64,000 nucleotides of DNA from Paenibacillus polymyxa (GTDB lineage Bacteria; Bacillota; Bacilli; Paenibacillales; Paenibacillaceae), in contig NZ_JAGGNR010000014.1 of NCBI RefSeq assembly GCF_018614975.1, positions 1 through 64,000 on the forward strand, read 5' to 3'. The position numbers and the translations under genes were made by a program. Shown here in pieces: positions 16,928 to 25,473 of the stretch (the stretch's first letter is position 1; each line of letters starts with the position of its first letter). The notes under the pieces were generated by a model. That model was not told the DNA's origin and did no database searches. It saw only the letters and a list, made by a program, of their open reading frames with translations.

Positions 16928-18007
16928 TTACATATGATTCCGTATCCAGCGACTGAAAATGAAGAAAAATATTCTGGTCATCGGACTATTTTTCATCAGA
17001 CGTTTGGATACAACGCGAACTTCCTGCTGTTCGCTGACTTTGGGATCAGACAGGTAAATGGCAATCAGTCCTTCGATGATCATCCGGTGAAAGGAGCTTC
17101 CCGGGATCTTCTGCACATCACTGCGTGCCATCTCCACAATAAAAGCAATTCGGTCCAGCATGGTCTCTACATTCTCATAATAGTTGCAGAAGTTGAGATC
17201 TCCCCCGATGCGGTCCTCATCCTGATCAATTAAATAATCGAGCATAATGTGCAATGCGCATACATGTGGGAAATAGGCCGTGTGGATCGAGGCCGCTTGC
17301 TCTTCAGTCAACTGATCGTCACTCGCAGCCAGAAACAGCATGAATACGCCCAGTGTAGAGCCAGTTGCAGCAGCGAATTCGTTCCAACGAAACTGAGGTG
17401 TGCGATGACGATGCTCCGACCACCACTCGAGCAGTGCCGTTTCTCTCAGTTCCGGCTTGATATGCTTATATACCTGCAGGTCCGCGTATAGGCCTGCCAG
17501 ATCCTGAATTTGGGGCTTGGCGGACGTATAGCCTGGTAACTGACGGGTCAGTTCCTGACATGTGGTCACCAGATTCCGCAGATATCCGCCGTCATCCTGC
17601 TCCTCACGGAGGGCATAATAATTGACGGGAATTGCTTCGGGATCTACCGCATCAAGCATAGATTGATGGAGAAGACGAAAGTCATCCGGGTCCATCGACG
17701 TGCTGCGGTCGCACAGATTGTCCAAATAATCACTAATAGTTTGATATGAAACGATCAGCGGAATCAGAATGTGTCTGTTGGGCAAATCAGCTAATGCATA
17801 GACGGTTCCGCCTTCACAGTGAAACTGTTTATCCCTCAGACTGGCAAGTGCTTGCGTACGCAATTCCTCATTCGGAATCGCTTCAGCTTGGGCACGCCAT
17901 CCATTCAGTGCCTTCCGTGTTTCCGGAATGGTGTATTTGTACACCCCTCTCATCAATGCCAGCGGTCCACGCGGATATTGATGACGTTTTCGATTTGATT
18001 GGCTCAA
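16928..18007 (-). CDS. ytpB: Tetraprenyl-beta-curcumene synthase family protein (YtpB/DUF2600)
   Basis: 359 residues, full-length YtpB family. In Bacillus this enzyme cyclises or cleaves all-trans tetraprenyl diphosphate to sesquarterpene precursors. Acidic motifs able to bind magnesium-diphosphate are visible: SDYLDNLCDR near residue 90 and DYLIDQDEDR near residue 260. The start is TTG 18007, with GTGGAGG about 11 nt upstream. It follows pfkA's start at 53 bp in the same direction, so it may be read through into pfkA. No sqhC-like cyclase gene is near. Confidence 0.85.
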   Translation of the reverse strand: MSQSNRKRHQYPRGPLALMRGVYKYTIPETRKALNGWRAQAEAIPNEELRTQALASLRDKQFHCEGGTVYALADLPNRHILIPLIVSYQTISDYLDNLCDRSTSMDPDDFRLLHQSMLDAVDPEAIPVNYYALREEQDDGGYLRNLVTTCQELTRQLPGYTSAKPQIQDLAGLYADLQVYKHIKPELRETALLEWWSEHRHRTPQFRWNEFAAATGSTLGVFMLFLAASDDQLTEEQAASIHTAYFPHVCALHIMLDYLIDQDEDRIGGDLNFCNYYENVETMLDRIAFIVEMARSDVQKIPGSSFHRMIIEGLIAIYLSDPKVSEQQEVRVVSKRLMKNSPMTRIFFFIFSRWIRNHM

Positions 18008-18186
18008 AATAAATGTGCCTCCACTTGGTTGAATACGTATTAGAGCAATTTTTAACCATTCCCATTATAATATGATCCCCTTAATTGTACAAATGATCTG
18101 CCGCAAATTCCGCATAAAAAATCGCATCGGCGTTCAAAGCTTTGTGATATACTAGCCATATTTATCCCATCAAAGGAGTCGTTGAC

Positions 18187-19527
18187 ATGTCGTCAAGTGA
18201 ATCACTTTCGTGGAGACGGTTATTTTCTTTTTTTGTGCCACTAGGTATTTCCGCCTCTCTCGTCACTATTTCTCACGTCATTATAAACAGCACGTTAGCA
18301 CGTTCCGCTCATCCCGAGACGGTTATTGCCAGCTATGCCATCGCCGGTAGCTTGTTAACCCTCACGGAACGTCCCTCCACCCTGCTACGGCAAACCTGTT
18401 CCGCACTGGTTCGCGATCGCTTATCCTTTCAGGCCCTCACGTTTGTGACCAAAATATTTCTTGCCTGTGTGCTTCTCATCGGTTTTCTCATCGCATACTC
18501 TCCCGTAGGTACCGGGGTGTTCAAATACTTGTTTGGTGTAAGTCCGGATCTGCTGAACAAAGTCATCGACGTATATGAAATTCTCATGTATGTGAGTATC
18601 TTTTCAGTGATTCGCAACATCTATCAGGGGATCATCATTACGAATAACCGCACCAAGTGGTTAACGATCGGGATGGTATTCCGTTTAGCCGGGATGTACG
18701 GCCTATCCCTCTATTTCATATACACAGACAGCATTGACAGTGGACGTGTAGGCGCTATTATTTTTGCTGCTGGCATGATGATTGAAGCGCTGATCAGCTT
18801 TTTGGAGGGAAACAGCATCATGCGCAAGATGCCAGCCAAGCTTGAGGATCATCCCGTCGAGAGCAGGGGAGACGTATTTCTCTTTTATAAGCCGCTGCTG
18901 TTATCCAGCTTTGTAGCGCTGTTCATAGGACCGGTTATTAACATCGTACTTGGCAAAACGACCGGGATCGCCCTAGCCATTTCGTCCTTTGCCATAGCAA
19001 GCAGTCTGATGCAGTTGATGCTAAGCTTCTTTACATACATCCATCAGATCGTACTGAATTTCTACCTTGTGGACGCTAAACTGGTACGAAAATTCGCACT
19101 TGTCACCGGATTTATTCCGTTTGCAATGATGGTGTCGATTGCCTATACCCCCTTGGGACCATGGGTACTTGAAAATGTCATGAGCGTTCAGGGCGAACTG
19201 TTGAAACAAAGTCTGTGGACACTGCGTGCGTTCATCTTATTTCCGCTGATCTTCCCTTTTCTGGATTTCAGCAATGGTCTCATTCTGCTACGCGGTCAGA
19301 CAAAAACGATGTTTCGTTCGCAAACGGCGAATGCAATCTGTACGGTAATCGTGCTGCTTATTCTTGTTAGTATTTTCCCTGCATGGAACGGCATGATTGG
19401 CGCTGTAGCCCAATCCCTTGGCCTGCTCGCCGAACTTGTTATTGTCTGGCTTGTCATCCGGCGCACGCAGAAAGAACCTACGATGTCTGTGCCTAAAGCC
19501 CGTAAATCAACATCCCTGAAAGGGTAA
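18187..19527 (+). CDS. MOP-superfamily transporter, ANKH/MATE-like
   Basis: 446 residues with about 12 hydrophobic segments. The opening FFVPLGISASLVTISHVIIN with TVIASYAIAGSLLTL recalls the animal progressive ankylosis protein (ANKH) and the wider MOP/MATE superfamily. The substrate is unknown; ANKH exports pyrophosphate, citrate or ATP-derived anions. ATG 18187 has AAAGGAG 8 nt upstream. An MFS gene follows 40 bp later, so the two form a probable transporter operon divergent from ytpB. Confidence 0.7.
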   Translation: MSSSESLSWRRLFSFFVPLGISASLVTISHVIINSTLARSAHPETVIASYAIAGSLLTLTERPSTLLRQTCSALVRDRLSFQALTFVTKIFLACVLLIGFLIAYSPVGTGVFKYLFGVSPDLLNKVIDVYEILMYVSIFSVIRNIYQGIIITNNRTKWLTIGMVFRLAGMYGLSLYFIYTDSIDSGRVGAIIFAAGMMIEALISFLEGNSIMRKMPAKLEDHPVESRGDVFLFYKPLLLSSFVALFIGPVINIVLGKTTGIALAISSFAIASSLMQLMLSFFTYIHQIVLNFYLVDAKLVRKFALVTGFIPFAMMVSIAYTPLGPWVLENVMSVQGELLKQSLWTLRAFILFPLIFPFLDFSNGLILLRGQTKTMFRSQTANAICTVIVLLILVSIFPAWNGMIGAVAQSLGLLAELVIVWLVIRRTQKEPTMSVPKARKSTSLKG

Positions 19528-19567
19528 TAACATCATTGAATTGTTATCAAGATTGGAGTCTCTCATC

Positions 19568-20743
19568 ATGAAATTAAGTCACAACGCCCGCCCGGATCAG
19601 AACTGGCTGCGGGCCCTCATGTTCACCATCTTTGGTTCCACCGTTCTGGTGGTATCCTACTTCCAGCTTTACTTTAGTCATCTGGGCTTCAGTCGGGCTG
19701 AGATCGGTTATCTCTACGGGATTGGCCCTTTCATCTCCGTGTTCTCCAATATGTTCTGGAGCATGGCCAGTGACCGATACCAAACCGTGCGCAAAGTCAT
19801 GATCATTCTGCTTGGTGGTCAATTGATCACAGGGATCATGCTCGCCAACGCTACGACTTTCGGTCAGGTATTTGTGCTCGTGACCCTGTTTTACTTTTTC
19901 TATTATCCGGTCTATCCGCTCTCTGATACGATGGCCATTACTACGGCCAGCAAGTATGGACGAAATTTCACTTCCATTCGAGTTTTCGGATCGATCGGGT
20001 ATGCCTTCTTTGCATTAAGTATCGGGTATTTCCTTGGATCTTTTGGTCCAGGATGGACAATCTGGCTATGTGTCGGTCTTGCTGCCACTACATTATTGAT
20101 CAGTTTTCAATTAAAGGATCAGCCTTCGGGGAGTAGTAACAAAATGGATCTATCGGGGCTATGGGCTATTTTGAAACGCAGAGATGTACTCACCTTTTTT
20201 GGTTGTGTATTTTTGCTTGCCATGGGACATCGGATGAACGAAGCTTTTCTTACCATCACGCTGAAAGAACTGGGTGCCAGTGAGGGGCTGATCGGTTGGT
20301 CTTTGCTGATCTCCTCCGTAAGTGAAATCCCCATATTTCTGCTGCTCAGCAAGTATGGAAACCGTTATAAAGAACTGCCGCTAATCGCTTTTGCTGCACT
20401 GATGTATACGGTTCGTTTGCTTCTCATGTCCATATCCGATACACCTGCAGCTGTCGTTGCGATTCAGACGATGCACAGTGTTACCTTTGGTATTTTCTAC
20501 GTTACGGCGGTCCGCTACATCATTCGCCTAGTTCCGGACGGCTACAGAGCTACGGGTATGGCCTTGTTCACCATTGTCTGGTCCAGTGCTTCGGGACTTC
20601 TTAGTGGAACGTTGGGCGGACTGCTGCTGGAACATGCAGGCAGACAAACCTTTTATCTCACCGCTATGGCGTTCTCTCTGGCTGCGCTGATCGGTTTCGG
20701 ATTGAAGTTATGGTCCAGCATGACCACCAATCGTGTCTCTTAA
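19568..20743 (+). CDS. MFS transporter, PPP/HcaT-like family
   Basis: 391 residues with 12 predicted helices. The MFS_1-like pattern of the 3-phenylpropionate permease group is seen (SYFQLYFSHLGFSRAEIGYLYG, SDTMAITTASKYGRNFTSIRVFGSIGYA). Substrate not predictable. ATG 19568 follows GGAG at 9 nt; the in-frame TTG at 19541 lacks a site. Second gene after the ANKH-like transporter. Confidence 0.85.
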   Translation: MKLSHNARPDQNWLRALMFTIFGSTVLVVSYFQLYFSHLGFSRAEIGYLYGIGPFISVFSNMFWSMASDRYQTVRKVMIILLGGQLITGIMLANATTFGQVFVLVTLFYFFYYPVYPLSDTMAITTASKYGRNFTSIRVFGSIGYAFFALSIGYFLGSFGPGWTIWLCVGLAATTLLISFQLKDQPSGSSNKMDLSGLWAILKRRDVLTFFGCVFLLAMGHRMNEAFLTITLKELGASEGLIGWSLLISSVSEIPIFLLLSKYGNRYKELPLIAFAALMYTVRLLLMSISDTPAAVVAIQTMHSVTFGIFYVTAVRYIIRLVPDGYRATGMALFTIVWSSASGLLSGTLGGLLLEHAGRQTFYLTAMAFSLAALIGFGLKLWSSMTTNRVS

Positions 20744-20798
20744 ACAACAGTGAACCTACCCTATATTCAAGCGTTATTTTCACCGAAAATTTAGAATC

Positions 20799-20833
20799 AA
20801 AAAAAGCACAGCCTCCCTCAGGGGACTGTGCTT
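20799..20833. terminator. Terminator serving the cold-shock gene
   Basis: AAGCACAG pairs with CTGTGCTT, inner CCC/GGG; on the minus strand it is followed by a T-tract (TTTTTTTGATTC). The plus side is less T-rich. Confidence 0.75.
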
Positions 20834-20895
20834 GAATTCTTAATATTCAGCTATAAATTTATCATATATAAGAAGTCCGTTGACCGGAAAAATTC

Positions 20896-21093
20896 TTACA
20901 GTTTGTTTACATTAGCTGCTTGAGGACCACGGTTTCCATCAGTGATTTCGAATTCTACCGCTTGACCTTCTTCCAATGTTTTGAAGCCGTCTCCTTGGAT
21001 TGCGGAGAAATGTACGAATACGTCCTCGCCGCCTTCAACTGAAATAAAGCCATAGCCTTTTTCTGCATTAAACCATTTAACTGTACCTTTCAA
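20896..21093 (-). CDS. Cold shock protein (CspA family)
   Basis: 65 residues, a single OB-fold cold-shock domain with RNP1 (KGYGFISV) and RNP2 (DVFVHF). It binds single-stranded RNA/DNA as an RNA chaperone. The start is TTG, with a full AGGAGG 8 nt upstream, which explains why the N-terminus reads [14 protein letters not shown] near-consensus promoter and a short leader hairpin precede it. Monocistronic. Confidence 0.97.
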   Translation of the reverse strand: MKGTVKWFNAEKGYGFISVEGGEDVFVHFSAIQGDGFKTLEEGQAVEFEITDGNRGPQAANVNKL

Positions 21094-21115
21094 ATGAAAA
21101 ACCTCCTAAAAATAT

Positions 21116-21129
21116 CGCCATCTATGGCG
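21116..21129 (-). promoter_or_regulatory. Leader hairpin of the cold-shock gene
   Basis: CGCCAT-AG-ATGGCG (minus strand) is a compact 6-bp dyad just after the predicted start point, before AGGAGG. Cold-shock leaders are often structured; temperature response is not shown. Confidence 0.45.
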
Positions 21130-21138
21130 AATACCCTT

Positions 21139-21167
21139 ATTATACTGTATGGGCTTCCATTTTGCAA
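21139..21167 (-). promoter_or_regulatory. Promoter of the cold-shock gene
   Basis: TTGCAA (21162-21167) and TATAAT (21139-21144) separated by 17 bp. Confidence 0.7.
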
Positions 21168-21255
21168 TTTATCTTTCCATAAATGTCGAAAAAATTTGCT
21201 TTGAATCGTAGGGTACGGTATCATTTTACCAAAACCGTTAGTTTGGAGACTACCT

Positions 21256-21489
21256 ATGATAAAAAAACATGAAATATACAAAACAGACAAGTGGAATATG
21301 ATGACCGTAGAAGTTCAAGGCAAATATCTCGTACTGCGAGAAATTTCGGAAGAGTGGGGCGAAGAATGCCATACTTTCCTTAGCCGTCCTGCATTAATGC
21401 ACTGGGCTGAACGCCGCTTCCCAAAAGCAGATTTTGAGAACCGTGAGGATGAATGGCGTCAATTGATGGCTGCCTTCAAAGGGGTCTAA
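21256..21489 (+). CDS. Small hypothetical protein
   Basis: 77 residues, charged and Trp/Glu-rich (REISEEWGEECHTFLSR, HWAERRFPKADFENREDEWRQ), no membrane segment. ATG follows GGAG at about 8 nt. It is 3 bp upstream of the next small membrane-protein gene and divergent from the cold-shock gene. Family not recognised; the composition fits a folded cytosolic protein. Confidence 0.7.
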   Translation: MIKKHEIYKTDKWNMMTVEVQGKYLVLREISEEWGEECHTFLSRPALMHWAERRFPKADFENREDEWRQLMAAFKGV

Positions 21490-21492
21490 CCC

Positions 21493-21678
21493 ATGCAGCT
21501 TGACTCAAGCAATGTCGTCATCTTTATTATCCTTGCCTTCTCCCTTGGTATTGTGCTTATTCTGGGACGCAATTCCATCCCGGATCGACTGAGACGGGGG
21601 ATGGCGCTTATTGCTACCCTGCTCATTTGTTTCGCCTTTTTCCTGATCGTTTATTTTCTGTATAACATGGGAACCTAA
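21493..21678 (+). CDS. Small two-helix membrane protein
   Basis: 61 residues with two hydrophobic helices (residues 8-26 and 37-57) separated by a basic loop (RNSIPDRLRRG). Only a weak AAAGGGG site precedes the ATG, so it may depend on translational coupling with the gene just upstream. Function unknown. pepF starts 85 bp downstream. Confidence 0.6.
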   Translation: MQLDSSNVVIFIILAFSLGIVLILGRNSIPDRLRRGMALIATLLICFAFFLIVYFLYNMGT

Positions 21679-21763
21679 TCAACGGGGACCCACATGCTCA
21701 AATATTTCAACGCGCCTAAGGTCATACTATACGAGATTATTTGTATCGTAAGGAGGAAGGCCG

Positions 21764-23683
21764 TTGAAATACCAGAAATCGCTATCTGTTATCCTGGTAC
21801 TTAGTCTGATTCCTTCGTCTCTCTCCGCACAGGCGAGCGAGACGAAGGCAGCTTCGTCCAACCATTCATCAGATCATCAAAGGAGGATTTCCATGAGTCA
21901 ATTATTGAAACGTTCTGAGGTGCCGGCTGAACATAGCTGGAAACTGGAAGATTTATTTGCCGATCAGAAAGCTTGGGATCAGGAATATGAAGAAGTATCG
22001 TCTTTGACCAAGAAGGCCTCCGAATTCCAAGGCAAACTGAATCAACCTGATGTACTCAAATCTTGCTTCGAATTCGAAGATGAGATCAGCCTCAAAATAG
22101 AACGCCTCTTTGTGTATGCACGTATGCATCAAGATGAAGACACAGCTAATCCTACATATCAAAACCTGTCCCAAAAAGCCCAGAAATTAAGCGTACGGGT
22201 TGGTGAAGCACTTTCTTTTGTCACACCGGAGATTCTCTCCCTGCCAGATGATCAGTTGGACGCATTTATTGCGAACGAAAAACTTTCTGCTTATACATTT
22301 ACGCTGGAAGAGATGAAACGCGAAAAAGCCCACGTTCTTAGCCAAGCAGAAGAGGCTTTGCTTGCACAGGTAGGCAACCTTTCACAAGCACCACAGACAA
22401 TCTTCAGCATGCTGAATAACGCCGATCTTAAGTTTCCAAGAATCAAGGATGAACACGGGAACGAAGTTGAGCTGACACATGGCAGCTACATTCAATTCCT
22501 GGAGAATCCTAATCGTGAAGTTCGCGAACGTGCCTTCAAAGCGGTATACGAAACCTATGCCAAACAGAAGAACACAATTGCGGCTGCCTTGAATGCAAAT
22601 GTCACCAAAAATATGTTCTATGCTAATGTTCGGAAGTACCCTTCCGTGATGGAAATGTCCTTATATGGAGATAACATCCCAACGGATGTGTATACAAATC
22701 TGGTAGACACCATTCACGAGAGCCTTCCGTTATTGCATCGTTATATGGACCTGCGCAAAAAGTTGCTGGGTGTGGATCAATTGCACATGTACGATCTGTT
22801 CGCTCCACTCGTAGACGAGTACAAAATGGATATTACCTACGAGGAAGCGAAACAAACGGTCAAAGATGGTCTGAAACCACTCGGCAAGGACTATGCTGAC
22901 GCACTGCAGACTGGATATGATAACCGCTGGATCGATATATATGAGAATGAAAATAAACGTTCAGGCGCATATGCTTGGGGCGCTTACGGCACTCACCCGT
23001 ATGTCTTGTTGAATCACAAAGATAACCTGAACAGCATGTTCACACTCGCACATGAAATGGGTCACGCTCTGCATTCACATTACTCGGATACAACACTTCC
23101 GTATCGTGATGCCCAGTACACCATCTTCCTGGCCGAGGTTGCATCTACAACCAACGAAGCGTTGCTCATGGATTATCTGCTTAACAAATCAACAGATCCA
23201 AAGGAAAAATTGTATCTGTTAACCTATTATGCCGACCAATTCCGTACAACGGTATTCCGTCAGACCATGTTTGCTGAATTCGAGAAAATCATTCATGAAC
23301 GTGCGGAACAAGGCGACGCATTAACACCACAATTGTTATCCGAGATCTATTATGATCTGAACGTTAAATATCACGGAGAAGGCATGGCTGTCGACAAAGA
23401 AATTGAGATGGAATGGGCTCGTATTCCACACTTCTATAACAGCTTCTACGTTTACAAATATGCTACAGGCTTCTCAGCAGCAACCAGTTTCTCCAAGCAA
23501 ATCCTGGAAGAAGGTCAGCCAGCTGTTGACCGATATCTTGGATTCCTGAAGAGTGGTGGCAGTGATTACTCCATCAACATTCTGAAAAAAGCAGGTGTGG
23601 ATATGTCTACACCACAGCCAATTCGTGAAGCGATGAGTGTGTTCAAGGAATTGATTGAACAGATGGAGCAACTAACCAAATAA
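21764..23683 (+). CDS. pepF: Oligoendopeptidase F (M3 family) with two possible starts
   Basis: M3B zinc peptidase with HEMGHALHSHY (zinc His near residue 430 of the long form). It cleaves short peptides. Two starts have full ribosome sites: TTG 21764 after AAGGAGG, and ATG 21893 after AAAGGAGG at 6 nt. The long form adds 43 residues that look like a Sec signal peptide (KSLSVILVLSLIPSSLSAQA, then a hydrophilic linker). The short form (596 residues) is the usual cytoplasmic enzyme length. Both may be made. The last gene of its run; a terminator follows. Confidence 0.95.
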   Translation: MKYQKSLSVILVLSLIPSSLSAQASETKAASSNHSSDHQRRISMSQLLKRSEVPAEHSWKLEDLFADQKAWDQEYEEVSSLTKKASEFQGKLNQPDVLKSCFEFEDEISLKIERLFVYARMHQDEDTANPTYQNLSQKAQKLSVRVGEALSFVTPEILSLPDDQLDAFIANEKLSAYTFTLEEMKREKAHVLSQAEEALLAQVGNLSQAPQTIFSMLNNADLKFPRIKDEHGNEVELTHGSYIQFLENPNREVRERAFKAVYETYAKQKNTIAAALNANVTKNMFYANVRKYPSVMEMSLYGDNIPTDVYTNLVDTIHESLPLLHRYMDLRKKLLGVDQLHMYDLFAPLVDEYKMDITYEEAKQTVKDGLKPLGKDYADALQTGYDNRWIDIYENENKRSGAYAWGAYGTHPYVLLNHKDNLNSMFTLAHEMGHALHSHYSDTTLPYRDAQYTIFLAEVASTTNEALLMDYLLNKSTDPKEKLYLLTYYADQFRTTVFRQTMFAEFEKIIHERAEQGDALTPQLLSEIYYDLNVKYHGEGMAVDKEIEMEWARIPHFYNSFYVYKYATGFSAATSFSKQILEEGQPAVDRYLGFLKSGGSDYSINILKKAGVDMSTPQPIREAMSVFKELIEQMEQLTK

Positions 23684-23705
23684 GGTTGTCTTTTATATGA
23701 CCTGC

Positions 23706-23736
23706 ATCCCTTGCCCGTTTGGGCAGGGGATTTTAT
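23706..23736 (+). terminator. Probable pepF terminator
   Basis: CCCTTGCCC / GTTT / GGGCAGGGG stem followed by ATTTTATAAT; the T-tract is short. Confidence 0.5.
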
Positions 23737-23818
23737 AATCAATACAAGACAAGATGCAACATACCCTAATTCGGTAATGCATATCTAGTTCTCAATTGTT
23801 TAACAAGGAGGCAACACT

Positions 23819-24199
23819 ATGAAAATGCAATGGGCACTCATAGCAGGTCTTGTTTTTGCACTGCTCACGGGAATCTTTGCGGTCATTAATGTAGATTCCG
23901 TACAAGTTAATCTGCTGTTTAACACGGTTCAAATTCCGCTGATCTTGCTGATTCTCGGCTGTACCCTGATCGGTGGAATTATTGTAGGTTCGTATGGCAT
24001 CTACCGCCAATACCGACTGCTACGCGAGAACAAGCAATTGAAATTGCGTGTATCTGAACTGGAAAGCTCCGCGACAAGCAAATCTACGTTAGATTCTTTC
24101 GAATCGATGGATTCGCTTGACTCAAATGAATCCGACAGCCTCTTGGAGAATGATTCAATCCAGAGTCAGCGCAAAGGAAACCCTACGGAAACACTGTAA
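23819..24199 (+). CDS. LapA (DUF1049) domain membrane protein
   Basis: 126 residues with two transmembrane helices (about 4-24 and 38-61) in the LapA/DUF1049 arrangement (FAVINVDSVQVNLLF, then GGIIVGSYGIYRQYRLLRE), followed by a coiled-coil start and a Ser/Asp-rich tail. In E. coli LapA helps control LPS assembly; the Gram-positive role is unknown. ATG has AAGGAGG 7 nt upstream. Confidence 0.85.
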   Translation: MKMQWALIAGLVFALLTGIFAVINVDSVQVNLLFNTVQIPLILLILGCTLIGGIIVGSYGIYRQYRLLRENKQLKLRVSELESSATSKSTLDSFESMDSLDSNESDSLLENDSIQSQRKGNPTETL

Positions 24200-24209
24200 C
24201 CAATCAGAG

Positions 24210-24272
24210 ACAGCCTGCTGGCGAGTCAGGAATGGTAGTATCACATTCTCTCCCCCAGACAGGCTGTATTTT
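24210..24272 (+). terminator. Possible lapA terminator with a long loop
   Basis: ACAGCCTG (24210-24217) pairs with CAGGCTGT (24260-24267), followed by ATTTTGTTT. The 42-nt loop makes it weaker than the others. Confidence 0.4.
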
Positions 24273-24312
24273 GTTTCACATCATACCCACGATCCGAGGA
24301 GGAATTTACACA

Positions 24313-25353
24313 ATGAGTTTTACAATTGATGAAGCTTACGTTCTGTCTTTCCTGAAAAAATTACTGGATACACCAAGCCCAAGTGGTTACACACATCATA
24401 TTATCGAGATGATCCGCAAGGAAGCAGAATCACTGGGCATCGCTTGTGAGCTGAATAACAAGGGTGGTGCGGTGCTTACCTTGCCAGGGCAGGATTCGAC
24501 CAAGACCATTGCACTGAGCGCCCATGTGGACACTTTAGGAGCCATGGTACGCTCGATTACATCCTATGGCACATTGAAGCTGACCTCTGTTGGTGGATTT
24601 TCCATGCAAAGTATCGAAAACGAATATTGTACCATCCATACTCGGGATGGAAAGACATACACAGGCACCATTCTCTCCCTTCATCCGTCTGTCCACGTTT
24701 ATCCGGATGCACGTACCTTTGAACGGACCGAGAGCCATATGGAAGTTCGAATTGATGAAGTCGTCTCTTCCAAGGAAGATGTGTTGAAACTTGGGATCTC
24801 TGTGGGCGACTTTATCTCCTTCGATGCTCGCGCAGTCATCACTCCAAGTGGTTATATCAAATCACGTCATCTGGACGACAAAGCCAGCGTGGCTGCCCTC
24901 TTCGGTATCCTTGAGTCTGCACATCGCGACGGCTGGAAACCAGTACATAACGTCTCTCTGCTCATCTCGAATTATGAAGAAGTTGGACATGGCGCATCAT
25001 ATATCCCTGCGGAAATCAGTGAAATGATCGCTGTAGACATGGGAGCCATGGGTGACGATCTCAGTTGCAAAGAAACCGATATTTCCATATGTGCCAAAGA
25101 TTCTTCTGGTCCTTATGACTATGATATGACTAGCCGTCTCATTGAACTGGCCAAACAGGATGGGTTGGATTACGTCGTCGACATTTATCCCCAGTATGGC
25201 TCAGATGGCAGTGCAGCATTACGCGGAGGAAACAATATCCGAGCAGCACTGATTGGTCCAGGGGTTCATGCATCTCATTCCATGGAGCGTACACATAAAA
25301 ACGCTGTCCTGAATACGGCACGATTGCTCGCTGCCTACATTACGACCAAGTAA
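24313..25353 (+). CDS. M42 family aminopeptidase (glutamyl aminopeptidase type)
   Basis: 346 residues. M42 features: the zinc histidine of ALSAHVDTLGAMV, the bridging Asp in RHLDDKASV, the catalytic pair in NYEEVGHGAS and VDMGAMGDDL, and the late His in GVHASHSMERTH. These are dodecameric metallo-aminopeptidases that finish peptide breakdown, which fits with pepF nearby. ATG 24313 follows GAGGAGG; an upstream in-frame ATG (24232) lies in the preceding terminator-like stem and is rejected. Confidence 0.93.
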   Translation: MSFTIDEAYVLSFLKKLLDTPSPSGYTHHIIEMIRKEAESLGIACELNNKGGAVLTLPGQDSTKTIALSAHVDTLGAMVRSITSYGTLKLTSVGGFSMQSIENEYCTIHTRDGKTYTGTILSLHPSVHVYPDARTFERTESHMEVRIDEVVSSKEDVLKLGISVGDFISFDARAVITPSGYIKSRHLDDKASVAALFGILESAHRDGWKPVHNVSLLISNYEEVGHGASYIPAEISEMIAVDMGAMGDDLSCKETDISICAKDSSGPYDYDMTSRLIELAKQDGLDYVVDIYPQYGSDGSAALRGGNNIRAALIGPGVHASHSMERTHKNAVLNTARLLAAYITTK

Positions 25354-25412
25354 AACAGCATCATTTATCTACGAAATTATCATGGATAACATTCATATGT
25401 TTCTCTAAGCAG

Positions 25413-25459
25413 AAGGCCACTTCCAAGCACAGCAATTCGGTGTGCTTGGAAGTGGCCTT
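25413..25459. terminator. Strong bidirectional terminator, 19-bp perfect stem
   Basis: Bases 25413-25431 are a perfect reverse complement of 25441-25459 with a 9-nt loop. The stem ends in AAGG/CCTT. It lies between the convergent M42 and coiled-coil genes. Confidence 0.75.
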
Positions 25460-25473
25460 TGTTGTCATATCTC

